Notes under the pieces: model-generated
The model's input: only the letters and a program-made list of their open reading frames with translations
Told to the model about the DNA's origin: nothing
Database searches by the model: none
Shown: positions 15,991 to 23,864 of the stretch, piece by piece
How positions within the stretch are numbered: the stretch's first letter is position 1
How the letters are laid out: each line of letters starts with the position of its first letter
DNA from: Nostoc sp. NOS(2021)
GTDB lineage: Bacteria > Cyanobacteriota > Cyanobacteriia > Cyanobacteriales > Nostocaceae
Reading direction: 5' to 3'
DNA length: 37,204 nt
Assembly (NCBI RefSeq): GCF_017115025.1
Contig: NZ_JABXKM010000109.1
Location: 8,913 to 46,116 of the forward strand
Position numbers and translations under genes: made by a program

Positions 15991-16590
15991 GTGTTTATCG
16001 ACTACATCACACTAATGTTGATCAATATGGTAGCTGGATTATTTCTACTGGCTGACTATGTGTATCGTGGTATAGATAGTTCCAATCAAAGACAGTGGAT
16101 TCCTGGATTTGGAATTACGGGTGCGTAGACGCGAAGCGGCTTGTCGCCAGACATCGCACTCACAACTGGTTTACACATGAGCTTCACCTGGCCCGTAATC
16201 GGTAGCTTTAACATTGCCTACGGTGAAACCAGTGTCTTATTTGGAATCTTGTTTGTGGCAGCGGCGATCGCACTTGCTCAAGGTTGGGATTTATTCACAA
16301 TAGCAGTTTATGGTTTCTTTGCTGGTGTAGTTGCGATCGAAGTGGGTATCCGCATCATCAACTTAAATTTGACAAAGCAACCGCTTTTATCGGGAATCGG
16401 CTTTATTTTAACTGGATTAGGTGGTATCTTTGCAGCCCCAACTCTCTATTGGAAAACCAACAGAACTTGGCGACTAATTGGTGTAGCAGTGCTGATAGTA
16501 GCCGCTCTAATTTGGGCATTGACTGGATATTTGTCTTACTGGAATCATTTAGAAAGTTTCCAAAAGTGGGTTCCAGCGCCGATGCGGTAA
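15991..16590 (+). pseudogene. DUF981 membrane protein gene stopped by a repeat insertion
   Basis: From GTG 15991 (AAGAGG six bases upstream) the frame reads MFIDYITLMLINMVAGLFLL and on to WIPGFGITGA, then hits TAG at 16126. Twenty-seven bases later the same frame continues IALTTGLHMSFTWPVIGSFN and runs to 16590 through four hydrophobic segments. Without the insert it makes a 190-residue DUF981-type membrane protein with no known function. The insert sits inside what would be GCGATCGC, and since 27 is a multiple of three the frame is kept and the TAG is the only defect. A downstream start (TTG 16141 or ATG 16177) could still make a shortened protein. Confidence 0.85.
16123..16157. repeat. Short dispersed repeat inside a HIP1 site (27-nt insert)
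   Basis: GCG (16123-16125), 27 bases (16126-16152, with core ACGCGAAGCGGCTTGTCGCC), then ATCGC (16153-16157). Deleting the insert gives GCGATCGC and an intact DUF981 reading frame. It resembles the repeats at 810 and 968 in starting with or near TAG and ending AG(G/A)C before ATCG. Confidence 0.8.
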
Positions 16591-16638
16591 GCAATGATCT
16601 AGGCTAGAGATATAGTTAAAACCTTGCTTAAAATCAAT

Positions 16639-16953
16639 ATGCTAGACTTTCTTAATCCCCTTTTAAATCGCCATCCAGAGCGAGTTAAAGCCAACGTCGA
16701 ACTTTACACCTGGCAAACTTGTCCTTACTGCATTCGTGCCAAAATACTGCTGTGGTGGAAAGGTGTAAATTTTACTGAATATAAAATCGACGGCAACGAA
16801 GCCGCCAGAGCTAAAATGGCGGAACGGGCTAACGGCCGCCGCACTGTACCACAAATTTTTATCAATAACCAGCACATTGGCGGCTGCGATGACCTCTATC
16901 AGCTAGACACAGAAAGTCAACTCGATCCCCTTTTAGCCCAAGCCGCTATTTAG
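16639..16953 (+). CDS. grxC: Glutaredoxin 3 (dithiol)
   Basis: This protein of about 104 residues carries the dithiol active site CPYC (28-31) in VELYTWQTCPYCIRAK, the cis-Pro motif RRTVPQIFINN and the GSH-contacting GGCDDLYQL. It reduces disulfides and glutathionylated proteins using glutathione. The ATG at 16639 is preferred over TTG at 16624 because ATG is the commoner start and MLDFLNPLL fits related cyanobacterial proteins. The N-terminal extension of about 20 residues before the first strand is longer than in E. coli Grx3. It is separate from the CGFS-type glutaredoxin at 20461. Confidence 0.92.
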   Translation: MLDFLNPLLNRHPERVKANVELYTWQTCPYCIRAKILLWWKGVNFTEYKIDGNEAARAKMAERANGRRTVPQIFINNQHIGGCDDLYQLDTESQLDPLLAQAAI

Positions 16954-17212
16954 AAATCAAATTAACCCCCAACACTTGGCTTGGTCAGGACTTACGCACT
17001 CAAAACCTGAAACCTCGATCCCCCCTAACCCCCCTTAAAAAGGCAGGGTGGTTTCATACAAGCAGAGAAAAACTAAAACTGGGTTTCAAAGCCTCTCCCC
17101 CCTGGGGGAGAGGAATTGTCTCGTTCCCAGTCTCCGGTTGGGAATGCCTAATGGGAGGCTCCGCCTCTTGACTTAATGTGTTGAATTTTGAAATTTTTAT
17201 ATTGATAAGAAT
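16954..17212. repeat. Dispersed repeats between grxC and tadA
   Basis: No gene. The stretch contains CCCCCCTAACCCCCC, a fold-back CTCTCCCCCCTGGGGGAGAG (17091-17110), and GGGAATGCCTAATGGGAGGC with GCCTC nearby. All are of types commonly scattered between cyanobacterial genes and are related to 4438-4530. Confidence 0.6.
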
Positions 17213-17698
17213 ATGTTAACTAAATACACAGAATATCTTATACATCAACAATGGATGAGTTGTGCCTTAGAATTAGCAAAAGCAGCAGGTGATGCAGGTG
17301 AAGTCCCTGTAGGTGCTGTTATCATTGATTCAACTGGCAAATTGCTGGCACAAGGAGAAAACAAAAAAGAGCGCGACAAAGACCCTACCGCTCATGCGGA
17401 AATTCTCGCTCTCAAGACAGCTGCAACAACTTTACAAAATTGGCATCTTAATGAATGCACCCTCTACGTAACTCTCGAACCTTGCCCGATGTGTGCAGGT
17501 GCTATTTTACAAGCGCGTCTAGGATTACTTGTATATGGAGTAGACGATACAAAAACTGGCGCAATTCGTACAGTTATTAACATACCTGATAGCGCTGCTT
17601 CTAATCACCGCTTACAAGTAATCGGAGGCATTCTAGAGTCAGCTTGTCGTCAACAATTACAGGCTTGGTTTGCCACTAAGCGGCGTAGTGTAAACTAA
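17213..17698 (+). CDS. tadA: tRNA-specific adenosine deaminase
   Basis: This 161-residue zinc deaminase converts A34 to inosine in the tRNA(Arg) anticodon so that one tRNA reads several CGN codons. The zinc ligands and proton shuttle are visible as HAE (His61, Glu63) and PCPMC (Cys91, Cys94), with GEVPVGAVI and DDTKTGAI at the expected places. An alternative later start (MSCALELAK) would still include the whole domain; the first ATG is kept. The C-terminus QQLQAWFATKRR is typical. It is an essential enzyme in bacteria. Confidence 0.95.
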   Translation: MLTKYTEYLIHQQWMSCALELAKAAGDAGEVPVGAVIIDSTGKLLAQGENKKERDKDPTAHAEILALKTAATTLQNWHLNECTLYVTLEPCPMCAGAILQARLGLLVYGVDDTKTGAIRTVINIPDSAASNHRLQVIGGILESACRQQLQAWFATKRRSVN

Positions 17699-17810
17699 CG
17701 GACAGAGGTAAAACTGTCCATCTAGTACGACACAAGTTACGCAAGAGAATCTACGGTGTAACTAATCAGGCTTTTCGTTAAATTTTACCCGTCAATCAGC
17801 TGCATCCGTC

Positions 17811-18569
17811 ATGATGGAATTTTACTCTTCATCCGATAACTGCCAGCGCACACCAGCAAATCTTCAGGTAGATAGTACTACCTCAAGAGTTTCTCCTTGG
17901 TTAAGTCCTCTGGCACATTTATTTGGGCGTCACTGCCTATTACCATTATTCTTTGGACAAATTAGAATAACCGGACAAAAAAATATCCCCACGACTGGGC
18001 CTGTGATTCTCGCGCCTACCCATCGGGCGCGTTGGGATGCATTGCTCGTACCCTACGCTACCGCTGATTGTCTGAGAGAACAAGACTTGCGGTTTATGGT
18101 GACTATTGACGAATGCCAAGGTTTGCAAGGCTGGTTTGTCCGACGTTTGGGGGGTTTTCCTGTAGATTCTAAGCATCCATCAATTCGCACGCTGCGACAT
18201 GGAGTTGAGCTACTTCAGCAGAAAAAAACCTTGGTCATCTTTCCAGAAGGTAACATTTTTCGTGATGGCCAAGTTCACCAGTTGAAGCCGGGAATTGCTC
18301 GTCTTGCTTTGAGTGCTGAATCTAGTCATTCCGGGCTGGGAGTCAAAATTATACCCATAGGCATTAATTACAGCCAACCTTATCCAAGCTGGGGTACAGA
18401 TGTGAGTATTCACATTGGCTCCCCAATCAGAGTAACGGATTACATGAGTGGCTGTATAAAACAAGATGCCAAAAGCATCACAGCTGATTTAGCAAAGGCA
18501 CTACAACAATTAAGCCATCAAGAAACAAAAATTACTAATCACGCATTTGCAGAAATTACTAATTCTTGA
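17811..18569 (+). CDS. plsC: 1-acyl-sn-glycerol-3-phosphate acyltransferase
   Basis: This 252-residue protein of the PlsC/LPLAT family transfers an acyl group to lysophosphatidic acid to make phosphatidic acid at the membrane. Motif I appears as THRARWD, with the catalytic His71 and Asp76. The following RRLGGFPVDS block and the substrate-binding FPEGNIFRDG (144-153) are both present. An initial 30 residues rich in Ser and Thr precede the domain. Several acyltransferases of this type usually exist in a cyanobacterium, so the exact acceptor is not certain. Confidence 0.88.
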   Translation: MMEFYSSSDNCQRTPANLQVDSTTSRVSPWLSPLAHLFGRHCLLPLFFGQIRITGQKNIPTTGPVILAPTHRARWDALLVPYATADCLREQDLRFMVTIDECQGLQGWFVRRLGGFPVDSKHPSIRTLRHGVELLQQKKTLVIFPEGNIFRDGQVHQLKPGIARLALSAESSHSGLGVKIIPIGINYSQPYPSWGTDVSIHIGSPIRVTDYMSGCIKQDAKSITADLAKALQQLSHQETKITNHAFAEITNS

Positions 18570-19260
18570 TCTCGTCAAACGTCAAGAGTCTCAAGACTGG
18601 CTCTTAACCATTGACCATTAACCGTGCATGATTAAGAAACTGCAAGTTTTCAAGGTTTGACATTAATTGCTAACTGCTATATTCATCCTGAGTAAGTCAC
18701 AAAAGATTAGTAGTATTTTGCAACCTTTGGAGGATGTATACAGTATACATATATAGATTATCCTCTATTGACGGGAAATTCAGCCAAATTGGCATTTTTT
18801 TGAGTAAATAGCTAATAATTATCTACAAAATATAGAATTGCTTGATGAGAAATATTTTCACTATTGATGAGACAGTTAAATAAAAGTCTTTGGATTCTCC
18901 GTAAACATGACTGGTAAAAACAAAATTTTGGGAAGCGCGGACTGGGGACATCGCCATCTTTAGTGCTTTGGGAAAATTCTCCTGCCAAATATCCCAGTTA
19001 ACCTGAGATAATTATTGGGGAGGAAGGTCGGTAGCCAGACAGGAGGAATTAATGCATTGAGGCAGTCTAAGGTAGGTATCGCTCATCAGGACGATTTAAG
19101 TTAGTTACTATACAAGGGTAATGGGAACTCTATTAAACCGATTTTTAGTCTAAATCAGAGATACTTAGGATGTAGCTTTGCTTTGTCCAAGACCAAAACA
19201 GAGTTAAGATACCCGAAGTTTCCATAACTTTTTTATATAGTTGTCGCACTAATTGATCCC
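18570..19260. other. Long intergenic region (691 bases)
   Basis: No convincing gene. A perfect palindrome, ATGTATACAGTATACAT, lies at 18734-18750 in an A/T-rich, promoter-like stretch. At 18941-18998 ACTGGG can pair with CCCAGT, and G-rich segments follow to about 19080, so a structured transcript is possible, but no known RNA family was recognised. Confidence 0.55.
18734..18750. promoter_or_regulatory. Candidate operator palindrome
   Basis: Eight-base arms ATGTATAC and GTATACAT flank a single A. The site is followed by TATATAGATTAT. The regulator is unknown; the nearest downstream gene starts over 500 bases away. Confidence 0.5.
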
Positions 19261-19866
19261 ATGAACACTGCTGCCGCTGTTACCTTGATGCACCGTACTG
19301 TTTTATCAGTCATAGCAGTCCTTAGCCTGCTATCACCTGTGAATGCTCAGGTATCACAGTCACCAGGCACTACTAGCCAACCACAACCGATTGACCCCAA
19401 CGCTCCCAATAACCTTCACCCCATAACCCAAAGTAACAGCTTTTTGAGCATTGAAGGGGGCGATCGCTTAGTAAAAGATGCAGAACAAGCCGTTTCTGCT
19501 CAAAACTACCCCTTAGCTGCTAAGAAACTGGAAGAAGCACGTCAGGTTTATAATCAGCTATCTAATTTTTATCAAGAGTTAAACGCTAGCTTTTCGGGAA
19601 TTGACAATAGAGTTTCTGATTCTCAGCGTCAAAAAGCTCTATTAACAGCCCAAAAGCGAGATGAAGCAACCTTTCAGCTAGCATTGGTACATCGGGCACA
19701 AAATCAGCCAGAATTAGCTGTACCGTTGTTGATTCAAATAATTAAGAGTCAAAATCCAACGCGGGATTTAGGCAAGAAAGCCTATAAACAGTTGTTTGAA
19801 TTGGGTTTTGTTGATTCTCCCTATCCCAGAGAAGGTGGTAGTTCATCTTCCTCATCCCAAAAATAA
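19261..19866 (+). CDS. Exported conserved protein of unknown function
   Basis: The 201-residue protein has a signal peptide (hydrophobic 13-24, likely cut after VNA29). A Pro/Gln/Asn-rich linker (30-60) is followed by two helical repeats resembling tetratricopeptide-type hairpins: DAEQAVSAQNYPLAAKKLEE at about 77-96, and a later AQNQPELAVPLLIQIIKSQN. The tail is Ser-rich. It probably works in the periplasm or at the thylakoid lumen as a protein-interaction module. I do not recognise a named family. Neighbours give no further hint. Confidence 0.75.
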   Translation: MNTAAAVTLMHRTVLSVIAVLSLLSPVNAQVSQSPGTTSQPQPIDPNAPNNLHPITQSNSFLSIEGGDRLVKDAEQAVSAQNYPLAAKKLEEARQVYNQLSNFYQELNASFSGIDNRVSDSQRQKALLTAQKRDEATFQLALVHRAQNQPELAVPLLIQIIKSQNPTRDLGKKAYKQLFELGFVDSPYPREGGSSSSSSQK

Positions 19867-20106
19867 ATAAATTAAATTTTTGTTTCCTGTTTTTCCCCAT
19901 CTCCCCCATCTTTCACACTCTCCCTGAACAGCACCTTGGAACGCCCCAGTGCTAGGATAGGATTATCTGCCCTAGCTTTACCCAGCGTTCTCAAAAATAT
20001 ACCTCAGAGGCGCATTTATCCCCAGCCTTGCCAAAACCTGAAGTTGGCACAGGTATTTACTCTATATCTGTTAATAATAGAAAAGTAAGTTTTTTCAGGA
20101 ATTGCG

Positions 20107-20364
20107 ATGATTAGTCCGCAGCAGGTTGAGGCAATGATCAAGGCGGAACTCCCAGACGCCCAGGTTCAGGTGCAAGACTTGACTGGTGGCGGTGACCACT
20201 ATCAGGTAACAGTTGTTTCATCGCACTTTGCAGGTAAGGGACTAGTGCAGCAGCACCAGTTAATTTATGGTGCGTTGGGGCAAGCTATGTCAACTGAAGC
20301 GATTCATGCCTTGGCAGTAAAAACATATACTCCCGAAGCTTGGCAAGCAACAACAGCTTCGTAA
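20107..20364 (+). CDS. bolA: BolA-family protein
   Basis: The 85-residue protein is a compact BolA domain: [20 protein letters not shown], then [20 protein letters not shown] and [12 protein letters not shown]. It has the conserved His residues used to share an Fe-S cluster with monothiol glutaredoxins. The next gene, about 95 bases downstream on the same strand, encodes exactly such a glutaredoxin. Together they form a [2Fe-2S]-binding heterodimer in iron and redox handling, as known for BolA-Grx4 pairs. Confidence 0.92.
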   Translation: MISPQQVEAMIKAELPDAQVQVQDLTGGGDHYQVTVVSSHFAGKGLVQQHQLIYGALGQAMSTEAIHALAVKTYTPEAWQATTAS

Positions 20365-20370
20365 ACATAA

Positions 20371-20405
20371 AGTTAGGAGTTAGGAGTTAGGAGTTATGAG
20401 TTATG
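20371..20405. repeat. Tandem heptamer (AGTTAGG)
   Basis: About five seven-base copies, the last two changed to AGTTATG, lie between the BolA gene and the glutaredoxin gene. Confidence 0.8.
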
Positions 20406-20460
20406 AATTTTTAACTCCTCACTCGTGATCGTTGAATGCAACATAGGAAACACAAATACC

Positions 20461-20784
20461 ATGACGCCAGAACTCAAAGAGAAAATTGATAACTTGCTAC
20501 AACAGAACAAGATTTTAGTTTTCATGAAGGGAAACAAGTTAATGCCCCAATGTGGTTTCTCCAACAACGTTGTGCAGATTCTCAATACCTTGGGAGTTCC
20601 CTTCGAGACGGTTGATGTTCTATCAGACTCTGAAATCCGTCAGGGAATAAAAGAATACTCTAACTGGCCGACAATTCCCCAAGTGTATATCAATGGTGAA
20701 TTCCTTGGCGGTTCTGATATCTTAATTGAACTGTACCAAAAAGGTGAATTGCAGCAAAAGGTAGAAGTAGCTCTAGCTTCGTAA
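20461..20784 (+). CDS. grxD: Monothiol CGFS glutaredoxin (Grx4 type)
   Basis: The 107-residue protein has the monothiol site CGFS (31-34) in KLMPQCGFSNNVVQIL, Lys23 in FMKGN, the cis-Pro segment NWPTIPQVYINGEFLGGSD, and the usual C-terminal helix. Such proteins carry a [2Fe-2S] cluster with glutathione and pass it to targets or to BolA. The start is ATG 20461 (MTPELKEKID); an in-frame GTG at 20425 would add residues not seen in the family. The BolA gene lies immediately upstream, which fits a functional pair. Confidence 0.94.
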   Translation: MTPELKEKIDNLLQQNKILVFMKGNKLMPQCGFSNNVVQILNTLGVPFETVDVLSDSEIRQGIKEYSNWPTIPQVYINGEFLGGSDILIELYQKGELQQKVEVALAS

Positions 20785-20900
20785 CGTCCTATTTACAGCA
20801 AACCAGAGGATATACTGCTGAATTTGCGCTTCGCAATCAAGGCAATGTACCGTTTTTAATGTCCTTGAAAGGGGAGAGAAATAGTGTCTCCCCTTTCAAC

Positions 20901-20932
20901 TGGGTACTGGGTACTGGGTACTGGGTACTGGG
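20901..20932. repeat. Tandem heptamer (CTGGGTA)x4
   Basis: Four copies downstream of the CGFS glutaredoxin gene. Confidence 0.85.
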
Positions 20933-20983
20933 GAAGAAATTCTTTTGAGATTTGGTTGCGATCTGAATCCACATACTTATCTT

Positions 20984-21080
20984 CCCAATCCCCAGTCCCC
21001 AATCCCCAATCCCTAGTACCCAATCCCTAGTACCCAATCCCTAGTACCCAATCCCTAGTACCCAATCCCCAGTCCCTAGT
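20984..21080. repeat. Tandem heptamer/14-mer array
   Basis: Alternating CCCAATC, CCCAGTC and CCTAGTA seven-base units run for about 95 bases. With the array at 20901 it makes much of this gap repetitive. Open frames across it are not accepted as genes. Confidence 0.85.
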
Positions 21081-21148
21081 TCAAGGGTTTTTTAATAGGT
21101 TTATGACAAAAATACTTGACCTGTCTTTGAATCGATTTCAGGCTACGT

Positions 21149-21198
21149 CAAAAATCCCCTCAGTCGCATTGGCAAGACCAATATAGGCCTGAGGGGAT
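21149..21198 (-). terminator. Double-hairpin terminator of the DUF6761 gene
   Basis: Perfect ten-base arms ATCCCCTCAG (21154-21163) and CTGAGGGGAT (21189-21198) enclose a smaller stem ATTGG/CCAAT (21168-21182). On the minus strand the outer stem is followed by TTTTTG. It lies about 120 bases past the DUF6761 stop codon. Confidence 0.75.
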
Positions 21199-21320
21199 GC
21201 GTTTTATCAATACAATATCTCCAAAATCTCACACCACGGCAACCCGTTGACCAATACAGATAATATGCTATAATCATCTGCGGTAATTAACGGTTACTAT
21301 CAATTACCAGGTAAATGGTA

Positions 21321-21569
21321 TTAGTAGTAATCGGGTTGTGGCTGTGGTTGTGGCACTGCAAAATTTGATCCATCGTACAAGTAGCGGCTGGCTTCCTCTT
21401 CTAAGCGGTGAATCAGAAAAGGTTCAATCATGTTGCCATGTCGCAGTGCGGCTAGATATCCATCCAAATACATCCGCATATCATCCGTGCGATAACCGCG
21501 ATTCCATAACTCGGCGAAGGCGTCGGTGAGTCTTTGGTAATAGCGGATGGTTTGTGTGTCTTGGAGCAT
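21321..21569 (-). CDS. DUF6761-type small cyanobacterial protein
   Basis: The 82-residue protein reads MLQDTQTIRYYQRLTDAFAE, LWNRGYRTDDMRMYLDGYLA, ALRHGNMIEPFLIHRLEEEA and ends in a Pro/Gln tail (VPQPQPQPDYY). To my memory this matches a short, highly conserved cyanobacterial family now labelled DUF6761. It is predicted to be mostly helical and soluble, with no known function. It is monocistronic with its own terminator. Confidence 0.8.
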   Translation of the reverse strand: MLQDTQTIRYYQRLTDAFAELWNRGYRTDDMRMYLDGYLAALRHGNMIEPFLIHRLEEEASRYLYDGSNFAVPQPQPQPDYY

Positions 21570-22151
21570 AACTGCTGTATTAATCTCTCTGGAATGAGAA
21601 TTGTAAATGATTCACGCCCAAATGTGAACTGTAATTTCACTTTGGCATCAACTCAAAGTCAACACATCTACTTTGGGTAGCACCCTCCTAGCAGCTACAA
21701 GCTACTTTAATCCTATTCCAGAAAACATCGATTCTAGTTATCTGCTAAGTTATTTTTATGATTTTCATGGTCATCAGCCCAATTGTATTGGTGTTACATT
21801 CGTGGATGTGGGCACTAATTTTGGCGAGAAAATCCACTTTCACCATCAGGTTGAAAAGCTGTTGTAGTAATGGTTCGCTGGTTGGGTTATAGATATTTGC
21901 CACATTACACCCATTAAAAGCAAAATGTTAAGCTAAAAGAACTTTTAATAAGTCTAACAACACTTTCGATAAATTTAATAAAAATTTAATAATATTTCTA
22001 ATCGCCTTTCGGCAAGGCACAAATTAAAGATATTGCCACTCTTTTTATGAGGAAATGTAAAGCTAATCGCAATTGAAGTAACAAAGGCTACAAAACCTTA
22101 GAGATGGGCTTGTTACTTTGAAAGTCATCGACGCTAAGGGGTCTTGCCACC
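21570..22151. other. Intergenic region between divergent genes (582 bases)
   Basis: The gap lies between the minus-strand DUF6761 gene and the plus-strand response regulator. An open frame at 21673-21867 has no family features. The 21920-21990 part is very A/T-rich, and GCCTTTCGGCAAGGC near 22003-22018 is a small stem-loop in the likely 5' leader of the regulator gene. No known site was recognised. Confidence 0.5.
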
Positions 22152-22925
22152 GTGGGTTCGGTTTGTATAGAAATCATTGAGGGGAATCCCCATCTGAGGT
22201 CGTTGCTGGGTTGGCACTTGCAACAACTGGAATACCGTGTGCATCAAGCTGCCAGCATTTATCAAGCAAGGGAAGTATTTTTAAGTCATCAACCAACACT
22301 GGTCGTTTTAGATGCAGACCTACCTGATGGTGATGGCATTGAGTTTTGTCGTTGGTTGCATCGTCAGCAGCAGCCTCTAATCTTAATGCTATCTGCCCGT
22401 AATAGTGAAGGTGATATTGTCGCAGGTTTAAAGGCGGGTGCAGATGATTATCTGAGCAAACCTTTTGGGATGCAAGAGTTTTTGGCACGGGTTGAGGCAC
22501 TGATTCGCCGTAAGCGCACACCTACTGCACCAGCTTATTTGGATTATGGCACTTTGCAAATCGATTTAGTTCAGCGCCGTGTCCGCTTCCAGGGTGAATT
22601 CATCGACTTAACGCCTCAAGAATTCAGTTTGCTGTACGTTTTGGCACAAGCTGGGGGAGTGCCTTTGAGTAGGTCGGAATTGCTGCGTCGTGCTTGGCCT
22701 GACGCTATCGATAACCCTCGTACCATTGATACTCACGTTTTGTCGCTGCGGAAAAAGGTTGAACTTGATCCCCGCCAACCTAACTTGATTCAAACTATCC
22801 GCAATGTAGGATACCGTTTTAACATGGAAATTTTGAATATCAATATTTCACAGTCACAAACAACAAAGTTAGCTAGAGAGAGATTTAGTAATCAACGTTC
22901 AACACTTAGTAGTAGTCAAGTGTGA
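22152..22925 (+). CDS. OmpR-family response regulator
   Basis: The 257-residue regulator has a receiver domain (about 4-118) with phospho-acceptor Asp54 in LVVLDADLPDGDG, Ser81 in MLSARNS and Lys103 in YLSKPFG. The acidic pair is reduced to Glu10-Gly-Asn. A winged-helix DNA-binding domain follows (about 130-225: FIDLTPQEFSLLYVLAQAGG and RTIDTHVLSLRKKVE). The C-terminal 30 residues are Ser/Gln-rich. The start is GTG at 22152, with AAGGGG about a dozen bases upstream. No kinase gene is adjacent. It resembles the NblR/RpaB group of cyanobacterial regulators, but I cannot name the orthologue. Confidence 0.9.
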   Translation: MGSVCIEIIEGNPHLRSLLGWHLQQLEYRVHQAASIYQAREVFLSHQPTLVVLDADLPDGDGIEFCRWLHRQQQPLILMLSARNSEGDIVAGLKAGADDYLSKPFGMQEFLARVEALIRRKRTPTAPAYLDYGTLQIDLVQRRVRFQGEFIDLTPQEFSLLYVLAQAGGVPLSRSELLRRAWPDAIDNPRTIDTHVLSLRKKVELDPRQPNLIQTIRNVGYRFNMEILNINISQSQTTKLARERFSNQRSTLSSSQV

Positions 22926-22926
22926 A

Positions 22927-22958
22927 TGGGGCATTGGGCATTGGGCATTGGGCATTGG
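22927..22958. repeat. Tandem heptamer (GGGCATT)x4
   Basis: Four copies directly after the response regulator stop codon. Confidence 0.85.
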
Positions 22959-23014
22959 AGTGAGAGGAAGTAAGAAAACGACTCCTAATTCCTCTCTCCT
23001 GATTCATCCAAAAT

Positions 23015-23818
23015 TTAAAATCCAAAATCGTCTTGAGCTTCTGCTTGAATCAAGCTTTCTCGTAATTCAACCCAGTCTATCTCAGAGACTCTTTGATTTG
23101 CCAATAAATGACCTTGCTGTAGGTGTAATAACCTAGTGCAAAACATCTGGGCTAGTTCCAGTTGGTGATTTACCATCAGAATCGTAGTTTGATGAGTTTG
23201 ACTTAACTGGATTAAGACTTGTATCAGATTAGAAGCAGTACCAGCATCAAGGGCAGAGGTTGGCTCGTCTAATAATAATATTTTAGGCTGGATGACTAGG
23301 GCACGAGCGATCGCTACTAGTTGTCGTTGTCCCGCAGATAGTTGCACCTCTGTTCGCCCTAACCATTCACTGGGAATACGCAGTTGTTCTGTCCAGTGAT
23401 TGATTCGTTGCTGAATTGTCTGTTTGGACAAACCACGCAAAACTAAAGGATAAGCCAAGGCTTGCCCAACTGTCATCCCCAACAGTTTTGATTCTTGCAA
23501 TACAAGTGTCACAATCTGGCGTAGCTGGATGACAGGAATTTGGCGATATTCTTGATTTTCTAGATAGATTTTGCCACTCGTGGGTTCAATTAGGCGGTTG
23601 AGGAGGTGTAATAGCGAAGTTTTCCCAGCACCTACTGGGCCTAAAATGGCAATGCGTTCGCCGCAGGCGATGGCTTTGCCATCGCTCTGGAATACCTCCA
23701 AGGAAATATCCTGCAATATGGGGTATCCCTGCTGATTGCCGGGAAGTTGGGTTTTGAGCTTTGTAAATAGATTAACTTGCTCTAGCCTGAGTGTGGCTTT
23801 TGCTATGACATTATCCAA
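23015..23818 (-). CDS. ABC transporter ATP-binding protein with repeat-derived insertion
   Basis: The 267-residue ATPase has Walker A GPVGAGKTS, a Q-loop (LVLQESKLLGMTV), a signature variant LSAGQRQLVAIARAL (Ala replaces the second Gly), Walker B ILLLDEPTSALD and the switch His in MVNHQLELA. It has no permease neighbour, so its substrate is unknown. Before Walker A, eight residues (GKAIACGE) are encoded by a 24-base repeat lying inside a HIP1 site; without it the segment would read FQSDRIAILGPVGAGKT. The insertion keeps frame and may be tolerated in a surface turn. The start is probably TTG at 23818, which is uncertain. Confidence 0.9.
   Translation of the reverse strand: MDNVIAKATLRLEQVNLFTKLKTQLPGNQQGYPILQDISLEVFQSDGKAIACGERIAILGPVGAGKTSLLHLLNRLIEPTSGKIYLENQEYRQIPVIQLRQIVTLVLQESKLLGMTVGQALAYPLVLRGLSKQTIQQRINHWTEQLRIPSEWLGRTEVQLSAGQRQLVAIARALVIQPKILLLDEPTSALDAGTASNLIQVLIQLSQTHQTTILMVNHQLELAQMFCTRLLHLQQGHLLANQRVSEIDWVELRESLIQAEAQDDFGF
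23654..23685. repeat. Short dispersed repeat inside a HIP1 site (24-nt insert)
   Basis: GCG (23654-23656), 24 bases (23657-23680), then ATCGC (23681-23685). Deletion gives GCGATCGC. The right part is a perfect palindrome, GCGATGGC-TTT-GCCATCGC (23667-23685). It lies inside the ABC ATPase gene and adds eight codons. Confidence 0.75.
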
Positions 23819-23864
23819 GGCGACAGGGGAGTGGGGAGTGGGGAGAAAGAATCAATGCCCAGTT

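Noticed and set aside
17700..17719. GGACAG/CTGTCC stem after tadA as a terminator
   Set aside because: Only six pairs, with an eight-base loop and no T tract.
20837..21037. Open frame on the minus strand rich in LGIGDWG
   Set aside because: It is translated from tandem heptamer repeats.
21673..21867. Plus-strand open frame of 64 codons
   Set aside because: No recognisable domain or ribosome-binding site; probably chance.
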